In this document: piece by piece, positions 9,493-17,216 of the stretch | Layout: the number at the start of each line of letters is the position of its first letter | Position numbering within the stretch: position 1 is the first letter of the stretch | Source of the DNA: Pholiota molesta | Taxonomy: Eukaryota; Basidiomycota; Agaricomycetes; Agaricales; Strophariaceae | Length of the DNA: 17,216 nucleotides | Assembly: GCA_014925825.1 (NCBI GenBank) | Contig: JACGCK010000533.1 | Location: 1-17,216 of the forward strand | Reading direction: 5' to 3' | Position numbers and translations under genes: made by a program | The notes under the pieces: generated by a model | What the model saw: only the letters and a program-made list of their open reading frames with translations | What the model was told of the DNA's origin: nothing | The model's database searches: none

Positions 9493-9635
9493 AATATTTC
9501 CGAGTCAAGTATATAGCCTCATGCGATGAAAAAAAATCTTTTACCAGTTGGATATCCCTTCCCACTTTGTGTAGTTGTAAAAGCTTCGTGTTTTATAAGT
9601 AGCAGTGTATGGTAGTGTATATACAGTATGAATAT

Positions 9636-11467
9636 TCAGTCCGAATCTCGTTCATGTGATCGACGTCGTGAAGTGTACCGGTCTGTCTGTTGAAGAGATT
9701 TGGCGGCCATTCGTTGATGACTCCTTGTTTTCACATGAACATCCCATTCGGGTCCCTCTTCAATCATTACTGGGCGGTCGTCTTGCACTGTACATGCAGT
9801 ACATATACGTCGCTTTCTAGCTTGTAACATTGACGCTGGGCTACATGAACAGATGAATCAATCACGAAGAATGACGAAGAACTGGATAATACGTACTCAA
9901 CATTTTTACGGTCGACAGAGAGCAAATTTGATGCAGTTTCCGACAGGAGTTTAGGGTCAGGTAAGTCGCGACGAGCCAAAAAAGCTATGGAATAGTTAAA
10001 CTTGCGAATTTACCAGAGAAATTGAATTATCCACCGTCTTGTATTTCGAAAGCTGGAACCTGCACGTTTTTCACCCAATCATCACCCAAAGCTAGTGCTT
10101 CAATCAGAAAAGTTTTCCGAATCGATATTGCATACGCACTTGTAGCATCCAACAAGTATAGCGGGACAATATTTTCGTCGATATTGGCTGCATCGACCGC
10201 AGGTATCAGCTTGTTCCGTATCCATGATATTTGTCGTTTGGCATATTGTCGTGTGGAAATCTTCATTCGCTCAGTAGCATCTTTGAATGTTGATTCGGAG
10301 GGGGAATCCAAATAACTGCAAAATTCCCTAAAACCTAAGTGAAATCATAAATCAGTTCTATGTAACTGAACTCTGCATTCAGATCTCACCAATGGATTGA
10401 TAAATTCCGAGAGTATAGTCTGTAGCCGATGCTTCCTCTGACTCTGCAAGTGGTCGAGATTTTGCTATCTCGCGCAGGTCCTCGACTTCTTTGAGAAGGC
10501 CTTGCTATACATAGACATTGTAAGTAACAATTTATATCTATGCTTCGGAAGTGAATTCGCACCGAAATCATCTCATCTACACGTATGTCGAGGCGTTCAT
10601 TTAGAACAGATGGATTGGCATATAACCAGAAGCACAATGTCCTAAATCTGCAGCCATGCGGTTAGCGAATATTTTAAAAACGCAAATTTTTGATTTTACC
10701 TTGGTTTACTGTCGACGATGGAATTAGTAGATTGTTCAGCAATGATACTGCTGGGGGTTTTGCCTGATTCTTTCAGAATTTCAAGACTTCTTAAGACTTT
10801 TCGAGTATCCTTCCAATGCCAGCGCTGAGATATAATCGGATCTAGAACAGAAAGGAGTTTATGCAACTGGAAAGCTTGGTCAGGATCGGCTTTTGCTGAG
10901 GGTGCCTCTTCTGGCAAGTTCTCGAGCAGCGTCAAAAGCTCTGGAGGGAGAGAAGCGATAGACGCTTGCAGAGACTCAGACCATTCTACGACTTTCGGAG
11001 TTTCTGATACAGAAGGTTCTTTAGAAACCAGACGATTTGGGAAAATGAGGTGTTGGATCCAATACGAAGTCCCGCCAATAATGATGGGCAACTCGTTATT
11101 TTTATGCATATCGTCTATCTAATTACAAAATGATATCTGTAGTCAGGTATTCGACACAATGATGAATTAGACTAACCAGCTTTAGAGCGTCTTGAACCCA
11201 TTCACCCACAACGTACTGTTCGCCAGGTTTTTTGAAGCCCATTAGCAAATGTGGAATGCCCTGTCGTTCGACTTCTGGGACTTTGTTTGTAAGGACGTCG
11301 AGACCCTGGTAGATCTGCATAGAGTCCGCATTGATGATCTTTGCACCTCGCCAGCCCACGCTGCGACAAGTGCGATTCACATGTGAGGCAAGTTCAATAG
11401 CCAGTTTAGATTTTCCAACCCCTGTTGTACCGCATATCGTGATAATAGGTCGATATGGGATAGTCAT
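9636..11467 (-). CDS. MOD5: tRNA dimethylallyltransferase (MOD5/TRIT1 family) with C-terminal C2H2 finger
   Basis: It adds the isopentenyl group to A37 of tRNAs that read codons starting with U, using dimethylallyl diphosphate. Seven exons on the minus strand (11467-11177, 11118-10700, 10641-10563, 10504-10390, 10334-10035, 9984-9897, 9840-9636) join in phase through introns of 50-58 bp, giving 498 residues. Motifs: P-loop GTTGVGKS (13-20), INADSMQIYQGLDVLTNK, IPHLLMG, GGTSYWIQ, a W-x-x-T-R-K-V-L-R-S-L-E-I helix, GIYQSIGFREF, and TRQYAKRQISWIRN. A C-terminal finger C444-x2-C447-x18-H466-x5-H472 matches the zinc finger of eukaryotic members. The ATG at 11467 is the first Met in frame; the frame upstream reaches a stop at 11579-11581 without another ATG. 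Eukaryotic members act in cytosol and mitochondria; no extra targeting segment is visible before the P-loop. Divergent from the uL15m gene. Confidence 0.95.
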
Positions 11468-11754
11468 GGATGGTGAATGCAAACTCAATGGAATGGCTAT
11501 TTGAGCGCGAGCCTGAAAGAGGAGAAGAAGATGCTGAGCGAGAGATTCCAAATTCCAATCCAGGCTCTTTTGACGCAATCAATTGAGAACGCGTTGTTTG
11601 GCAAAGGAATGGCAGAAAAATACAACTTGCCGATCAATCCTAGTCTGCAATTAGTATTACCGCCTTGTCACTCATAATTCCAGTCTTATACTTACTTGCG
11701 TTTTTTTCGTGCAAACGCTATAACCCCGGCATAGTCCTCTCGTATCGCTGAAAC
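11468..11754. promoter_or_regulatory. Shared divergent promoter of the MOD5-type and uL15m genes
   Basis: The 287 bp between the two start codons must drive transcription in both directions. It includes an ACGCGT motif at 11589-11594, a poly-T tract at 11700-11707 and a weak GCTATAAC element about 40 bp before the uL15m start. No clear TATA box is placed for the MOD5 side. Confidence 0.5.
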
Positions 11755-12704
11755 ATGGCTTCAAGCGTTGCGCGAGTAAGTTTGGCCAACTTGAAGCCCG
11801 CGCGAGGCTCTCAACATAATGTCAGTCCTGTATCTTCTACTTATTGGTCATGACTGACACCATGTTATCTAGCAAAAACGCGTGGGTCGTGGTCAAGGTT
11901 CAGGATATGGAAGAACTGCAGGCCGGGGTATGAATGGTCAGAAATCACGTTCTGGGCCAGGTATTAGGCCAGGGTTCGAAGGAGGACAAACGCCCATTAC
12001 AAAATTATTCCCTAAGCGTGGCTTTGTTAACCAGTGAGGCTTCTCTTTTCCTCTTTCTCAGTGTACATTAGCTGAAATTATTCTATGAAGGAACGAGAAG
12101 ACTTGGGCTCCCGTCAACCTCGATCGCATTCAGCATTGGATAGACCAAGGCCGTTTAACCTCTTCACCGGAAAATCCCATCACTGCTCGGGATTTGCTAA
12201 TGAGTGGCTGCGTTCATAATGTTCATGACGGAATCAAAATTCTTGGAGATGTAAGTCGAAGATGTCTACTCACGTAATGCAATACTCATCTTGTGGGAAT
12301 AGGGCTCCGAACACTTCAAAACACCAATTTATGTCATTGCGTCTAGAGCGAGCAAGAGCGCTATCGAAGCAATAGAGAAAACAGGCGGTAAAATTGTCTG
12401 CAAATTCTATAACAATCTCGCCCTTCGGGATTGTGTCGAAGGGCGCATTGACAGGCTGTCTGCTGCGCCCACCCGCCGTGAGGATATCAGTAAGTGTTTG
12501 GGTTACTTTTCCCGGGATTGTCCTAACTAAATCTTTCCACTAGTTTGGTACGGGAAACATCAGAATCGAGGGTTCATATCTCCTGCCACTCTGAAATCAC
12601 TGGATGGCCTGCCATTTGTAGAGGAACGATGGAAGCAACTCTCAACCGCGCTAGGTCGTTGGAAGAAGCAACAGGTCATCGTGGATTCAGATAGTAAACT
12701 ATAA
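11755..12704 (+). CDS. MRPL10: Mitochondrial large-subunit ribosomal protein uL15m (MRPL10)
   Basis: Five exons (11755-11820, 11873-12033, 12091-12250, 12303-12489, 12544-12704) join in phase through introns of 50-57 bp to give 244 residues. After a short basic, Ser-rich leader that fits a mitochondrial targeting signal ([18 protein letters not shown]), the uL15 signature follows: [43 protein letters not shown], then the second half with [12 protein letters not shown] and [20 protein letters not shown]. The protein sits in the large subunit of the mitochondrial ribosome. The length and the C-terminal extension ([19 protein letters not shown]) suit the mitochondrial rather than the cytosolic form. 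Head-to-head with the tRNA-modifying enzyme and tail-to-tail with PRP38, 22 bp between stop codons. Confidence 0.95.
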
Positions 12705-12726
12705 GAAACGTAGTACTAGGATCATA

Positions 12727-13759
12727 TTATCTATCAACATTCATCTTATCCTCTGATGTGTTGCGTTCGGGAGAACGAGAACGAGAAGGCGATCTTGATG
12801 GACTTCGGGATACATATCTGGACTCTCCGTCGATGGGAGATCGACTTCGGCTGCGAGACCACTGAGGACTCGAGCCACGACTGCTGGTTCTGCTCCTACT
12901 CCTGCTTTTGCTCCTGCTCCTACTTCTGCTCCTACTTCTGCTCCTACTACCACTCCTACTGCTCCCACTTGGACTTTCATCGCCTTCGTGGTCACTTTCG
13001 CCTTCCATTGCAGCCAACAGCCTGGATTTTCGAGGTCCTAGTTCACCATTCTCTTCCAAAACCGATCTTTTAGCAATTCTGGGCATTATTATATCACAAA
13101 CCCTCTCCTCTGTCAAGAGACTGTAAACGAATTCGTCCATAAAAACCAACGAATAGCCACCTTGAATCAATTAGCGTACACCTTCCATGGTAAAAGAGTG
13201 ATACTCACCCATGTCCCTTAACCTGAGTTTACGATAATCTTTGAGTAGGGGTTCCAATAGTTCGTACACATCAACAGCTCGAAAAGTCATGCGGATGTAG
13301 AGTGCTGCAAGGGCCCGTAGATATCTGGAAAAAAATCAATGAGATTCTTTTTATGAATGGCGAATAACGAACTTGAATTCTTCTGCGCGCAGATATTCGA
13401 CTAAAATCTCCTTCTCAGGTTGGATCTGGAGAAGCTTCAATAGTAGACACAGAAATTCCGTGGGCCGCTGGTTTCCATAAACACCACCGATGAACCGAAC
13501 TTCGATTGCTTTATCAATGAGGGATTCAGCTAAAGAGATACAAATGAGTCTCCAAGTAAAGGCGAATTATAATATTTCTCTAACCTGTTAACGCAAAACA
13601 GTGTTCTTTCCAGAACGTAGACTCATATATTCGATTTCGAATCACCGTTTCAACTAAGAACTGATTAAATGAGAGGAGGACCATGGTTTCGAGAATGGAT
13701 CTCACCTGAGGATTTTGACCATGAATTGCCTGGGCCCCGGCTATGGTAGTATTCGCCAT
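12727..13759 (-). CDS. PRP38: Pre-mRNA-splicing factor PRP38 with C-terminal RS domain
   Basis: Five exons on the minus strand (13759-13706, 13660-13585, 13529-13373, 13324-13209, 13160-12727) join in phase through introns of 45-55 bp, giving 278 residues. The PRP38 core is clear: MANTTIAGAQAIHGQNPQ, NRIYESTFWKEHCFAL, FIGGVYGNQRPTEFLCLLLK, KEILVEYLRAEEFKYLRALA, and VCDIIMPRIAKRSVLEENGE. PRP38 belongs to the U4/U6.U5 tri-snRNP and is needed for spliceosome activation. The tail (about 197-265) is an Arg/Ser-repeat domain, as in the animal PRPF38A form and unlike the short yeast protein. This tail also creates low-complexity Cys/Ser or Leu-rich open frames on the other strand, which are not genes. 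One intron (13325-13372) has the weaker donor GTTCGT, fixed by the reading frame. Confidence 0.95.
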
Positions 13760-13812
13760 AGTCAATTAAAAGTCTGGAGGCCTATGACAGTGGTTGTTGG
13801 TAACGAATAAAG

Positions 13813-13829
13813 AACAGACGACGTCTGTT
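13813..13829. promoter_or_regulatory. 17-bp palindrome upstream of PRP38
   Basis: AACAGACG (13813-13820), a single A, then CGTCTGTT (13822-13829) form perfect 8-bp inverted arms, 54 bp upstream of the PRP38 start codon. A perfect dyad of this size at promoter distance suggests a site for a dimeric factor. I do not recognise the motif. Confidence 0.35.
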
Positions 13830-13908
13830 TGGCTCTGCTTGAAGCTTGGAGGCTTTTCAACTTGGGGCTACGACAAGGCTACACTATTGCGATCTAATTG
13901 CACTCCAT

Positions 13909-14745
13909 ATGCTACATGCCATGACTTCTGGGCGGATCTTATTCGTTTCTAAGGAGTTCTTTCGAATGCTGAACTCTCGGTCTGTGATTTGCCTGCTATC
14001 CCGTTTCGCAGATGAGAAATACTAAACTTTGATGTAACTTCCATACAGCGCACTGCAGTTCCATTGAGAAAAGGTCAATTTCATCTCAGGCTACAAGCAT
14101 CGAAACGTCCCGCCTTTATGTTGGCATTGGGTGGGACTTCTTCAGGTCCAATTCGCTCCTGTTCTGGCCAGAAATTGGACATACCTGAATACTTGTACTT
14201 TCGCCAAATCTCCCATTTGCATATGTCAAGGTAATAACCCTACTATCACCTCAGGATCCCCGGGTGCCCGTAGATTTTGGTCGCGGCTTTGATACTCTCA
14301 GAACTCTATTGCCAACCAGAGGGCTTCGGAAACGGGGCGACGGTTCTACGTGTGTAATTGTCCACCTTTGAGTTTTGTCAACAATCTACACAGGAAGGTA
14401 TGTACGCAACTCCTATGCTGTCAACATTATCTAACTGGCGATGGTTTTCGGGTAGATGAAGCCAATCTCCTTTTGTGAGACGAGTGATATTCAAGGAGGG
14501 AATACGAGTGCAGTGTGAGTACAATCTTTTGTCTTCGGCTCCATCTATCGAACTCACACAATTGTTTTTTATCCCGACATTCGCCGTAGAAAGCTCTCGA
14601 CACACTCCCTTTCCAATATGTTCTGATATACGAGGGAGTATCTGGAGGTTCTGGAGAGGCTTTAGTGGTGTTTTGCAAACTATTTGTGAGGGCGAACGCA
14701 TGCCTGTACTCCGTCATGACGGAATTGTATCAGTCGTTGGAGTAA
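13909..14745 (+). CDS. Possible unrecognised five-exon gene (low confidence)
   Basis: A chain of open segments can be joined in phase from an ATG at 13909 to a TAA at 14743-14745: 13909-13983, 14049-14230, 14302-14353, 14456-14512 and 14590-14745, giving 173 residues. Introns would be 65, 71, 102 and 77 bp with GT-AG ends; the first has a good branch-site match (ATACTAAAC, near 14020). The predicted protein begins MLHAMTSGRILFVSKEFF and ends LYQSLE; I recognise no family, domain or targeting signal. Several other splice choices are possible, and open runs of this length can arise by chance. It could equally be promoter and leader sequence. Confidence 0.2.
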
Positions 14746-14980
14746 TCAGTCAACTTTATGGCTATTGTAGGACCTCGTATATTCAGAATAGACTAGCATT
14801 GAATCAGAGAGACTGTGCGCGAAAGCAATAATGCAAATGTGTCAACTTCGGTTTTGCGGACAGGCATTTATGTATCAACTTGTGCCAGTGAGCCTGACCT
14901 GATTTGTCGGCTTGTTCCTTACCTCCTACTTCTCCACCGCCGTTTCAGAAGGCTTGCACTAACTCTCGTATCTCGAGAGG

Positions 14981-17216
14981 ATGGCCACGACGGCGAGTAT
15001 ACCGGCTTACCTACTGCCAGGTGTTCCAGTTCATCAGCCACCTCATCTTGAGGGTGATGCTAGCCTGGCTACAGAAATTCTACCAGGCCCTCCGTCCTCT
15101 GTCACTCTCCAACAGAATGCTCTAAAGCGCGATCCTAAGAAACCCTCCATGGCCTATTCATATCTTCCGACCTCTGATCCTGGATCTACGTATTCTGGGC
15201 TTACGCATGGAACTTTGATTGGGCAAGACCTTGAAGGCCCCCGCAAGCGTTCCAGAGTAGACAAAGGGTGCGCAATTTTTTTTACGATATTCTGCCAAGA
15301 ATCCATGCTCATTTTTGTATCTTCATCAACTTATATCGATATCTTCTTGCTGCTGGGCTGTCCGACTCTGATGCAACGTCGTCAACACGCTTTCAGGCCT
15401 GCGACGGGTCGAGCGCAACGGGCCTCAGCGCGTAATCAAGGCAGCAGCAGCGCACATGCGGTGGCTCTGGATCCTTCAACATCCATAGACTGCTCTTCAA
15501 ATTCTGTTTCCCAACCCATCGTAATAGATTCGGACTCGTCTGCCGTTGTTTTGGACAACGAACCGTCCCTTTCAAGGTCGAACTCATCCACTAATCTCCT
15601 GGATCCATCGCTACCTTCCGCCCCGAGCGGCAGGTCGAAACGGAGGGATAAGGGAAAGGAAAAGGAAAAGGAGATGGAGAGTCCTCCACTTCGAGTGAAA
15701 GAAGAACCAAAGCTATTCTCTCTGAACTCACCAGAGCCATCAAACAATCTTGTGCGTTGATTTTTGAAATATTCCACACTGTCTAATACGTGCTTTCCTA
15801 TTAGCTCAATAATGAAGATCATTGTTCCTCATGTCGTTCCTATGGCTCTTTGGTATATTGCGATGGTTGCCCAAGAGCGTTCCACTTTTGGTGCCTGGAC
15901 CCTCCCCTGGAAGGCGTTGATGATGACGGCGATGCTCGGTGGTTCTGTTCCACGTGTGTAGCTCGCAAGGTGATCGCTATCTCCCACCCGCTTAGGCTCA
16001 CACACACACACATGCTGACGCTTGAACGACAGCATCCCCCCGCAAACCTCCTCCATCGCTTTTGTCTGCCGTTATTCATCACCTGCAAATCTCTAACCCG
16101 GTAGAATTTCAACTTCCAGAGGACATAAGGACCTACTTCAAAGATGGTAAATGATTTCCAACCACTCCGCATATTCTTATCCATAACCTTCTCAATTAGT
16201 TGGCACGGGAGCGAAGGGCAACTACTTCGATAGCTCAGGAATTAAACCACCCCGCCTAAAGCGAGTCTGGTCCAACTTATTCTTGTTTGGGGACAAACTG
16301 ACTATTTTTCAGTCGTCATGGCCAACTAGAGGATCGAGACCCATACCGACTTCGCGATAGGAATGGTGGACCAGTTCTTTGCTTTCAATGTGGCATATCT
16401 GCCCTTCCTGATAGTCTGTCGGCAACTGCGCCTGCTGCAAAACGGATTCGGAGATCTACGTCAAAAGCAAGTACCCCTGATGCGTGGAAAAGTATCATAT
16501 CTTGTGACTATTGTAGCCTGCACTGGCACATGGATTGCCTTGACCCTCCTCTCTTAACATTGCCACCATTCAACAAGAAATGGATGTGTCCCAATCATGC
16601 CGAACGAGTCTTGGTTAGCAGATATTTGATAACTATTTCCATTCTATCTTTTTGACTGTATGTGATATAGCCACACAAGCGCCGCATTCCAAAGCAGCAT
16701 GCCACTCCCATTGAAATCACAAAACCCCGTCAATTTAATAATGGTAATATAGAAGTTATTCATCCGGAATATTCTTCAACTCTGCCCACTCGCAACATGC
16801 CCGCCGATGAAGTCCTTATCAACGGACGTCGGTATCGTGTCCCAGAACGTGTCATTGTCCTCGACTTTTGGAATAAACTCAATAAGTGGGATGAGCATAT
16901 AACCCAGTACGTTATGTATTCATCTCAGCTTCATGAGACGCTGACTTGAGAAACAGGGATATAGGGTTGACTTCTGGGATGTCTTCTCCCCTAACCTCAC
17001 TCAGCTCTTTGGATGACTCTGATGATCTACCAACGCCTCTTGGAGATGTAAATGGAGATCTTGATGATCTTTCTGCAGCACAAGTAAATCTATTGTCATA
17101 TAGTATAGGCTAGTACTAACTTCTTCAGTTATTGTGCGCCTTCTCTACTGCAAAAAGAGCTGAAGCTTCGCAAGCCGTTGGTAGACGGTGCATGAAAGGA
17201 GCGTACAAACAGAACC
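14981..17216 (+). CDS. Rco1/PHF12-type double-PHD subunit of an Rpd3S-like histone deacetylase complex (3' partial)
   Basis: Proposed exons are 14981-15267, 15397-15751, 15805-15964, 16033-16146, 16200-16260, 16313-16613, 16671-16906, 16957-17083 and 17129 to the edge, giving 576 residues so far. A low-complexity Ser/Pro-rich N-terminus with a basic Lys/Glu patch precedes PHD finger 1 (from about 215: HCSSC, YCDGC, FHFWC, WFCSTC). Next comes a conserved linker (NPVEFQLPEDIRTYFKD, then RHGQLEDRDPYRLRDRNGG), then PHD finger 2 (about 345-425: LCFQCG, SCDYC, HWHMDC, WMCPNH), then RYRVPERVIVLDFW. This order is that of Rco1 in yeast, Cph1 in fission yeast and PHF12 in animals, subunits of Sin3/Rpd3S complexes that deacetylate transcribed chromatin with an MRG protein partner. 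Two introns (15965-16032 and 16261-16312) must start with GC to keep the frame. The last intron carries a perfect TACTAAC branch site. The gene continues beyond the window. Confidence 0.85.
15268..15396 (+). other. 129-bp in-frame intron without stops in the Rco1-like gene
   Basis: This segment is bounded by GTGCGC and TTTCAG and encodes a hydrophobic, unconserved-looking stretch if translated. It is twice the usual intron length in this window, a multiple of three, and has no stop in frame, so retention would add 43 residues rather than break the protein. I treat it as an intron because the flanking sequence is hydrophilic and Ser-rich while the insert is Phe/Leu/Ile-rich. Confidence 0.55.
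17112..17128 (+). other. Perfect branch site and 3' splice site
   Basis: TACTAAC lies 8 bp before the CAG that ends the last visible intron of the Rco1-like gene (17084-17128). It matches the optimal U2-pairing branch sequence and supports this intron call. Confidence 0.8.

Larger units (their letters stand above)
13760..14980. other. 1.2-kb interval of uncertain content between PRP38 and the Rco1-like gene
   Basis: It must carry the PRP38 promoter (left) and the Rco1-like promoter and leader (right; pyrimidine-rich CTCCTACTTCTCCACC near 14927-14942). No recognisable protein domain is found on either strand. An odd 17-bp palindrome lies at 13813-13829, and a possible unrecognised spliced gene is listed separately at 13909-14745. 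Confidence 0.5.

Noticed and set aside
11468..11578. An N-terminal extension of 37 codons on the tRNA isopentenyltransferase that could be a mitochondrial signal
   Set aside because: The in-frame extension has no ATG (its far end is TTG) and is closed by a stop at 11579-11581; without an extra upstream exon the start is the ATG at 11467.
12741..13126. Cys/Ser-rich and poly-Leu open frames opposite the PRP38 tail
   Set aside because: They are the RS-repeat codons read in other frames.
14378..14831. Overlapping open frames of 96-118 residues on both strands
   Set aside because: None has a recognisable motif, they contradict one another, and none fits a splice model better than the low-confidence chain already listed.

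Overview
The window comes from a filamentous fungus, most likely a mushroom-forming basidiomycete (Agaricomycetes). Genes are compact and intron-dense, most introns are 45-75 bp with GT-AG ends, and the large transposon-derived gene on the left has an architecture of a kind I associate with basidiomycetes. The placement is by gene structure and protein families only; no rRNA or other marker is present.

Layout. Positions 1-5573 (+) hold one nine-exon gene, open at the left edge. It encodes at least 1,685 residues: an Ala/Pro-rich 8-residue repeat, a GCM-type zinc domain, a Mutator-like DDE transposase core, a USP/UCH-type cysteine peptidase domain, a PHD finger and an SH3-like (Tudor/PWWP-type) barrel. 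From 5574 to 7645 lies a 2-kb gene-poor stretch with a precise 11-bp tandem array, a looser second cluster of the same motif, a face-to-face CCAAT pair and a possible Helitron-like terminus. From 7646 to 9492 (+) is a secreted two-domain fasciclin (FAS1) protein with a His-rich tail. A convergent neighbour at 11467-9636 (-) is tRNA dimethylallyltransferase (MOD5/TRIT1 family) with a C-terminal C2H2 finger. It is divergent from mitochondrial ribosomal protein uL15m (11755-12704, +), which converges with the splicing factor PRP38 (13759-12727, -). A 1.2-kb stretch of uncertain content follows. The window ends inside a gene for an Rco1/PHF12-type double-PHD subunit of an Rpd3S-like histone deacetylase complex (from 14981, +).

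How it fits together. The right two thirds is a normal euchromatic block of housekeeping genes (tRNA modification, mitochondrial translation, splicing, chromatin) packed head-to-head and tail-to-tail. The left third looks like accessory, transposon-derived sequence. The item most worth following is the left gene, which joins a transposase to a deubiquitinase-type peptidase and to chromatin-reader modules in one uninterrupted spliced reading frame. A second point is that the Rco1-like gene can be read through both PHD fingers only if two of its introns use GC rather than GT donors.
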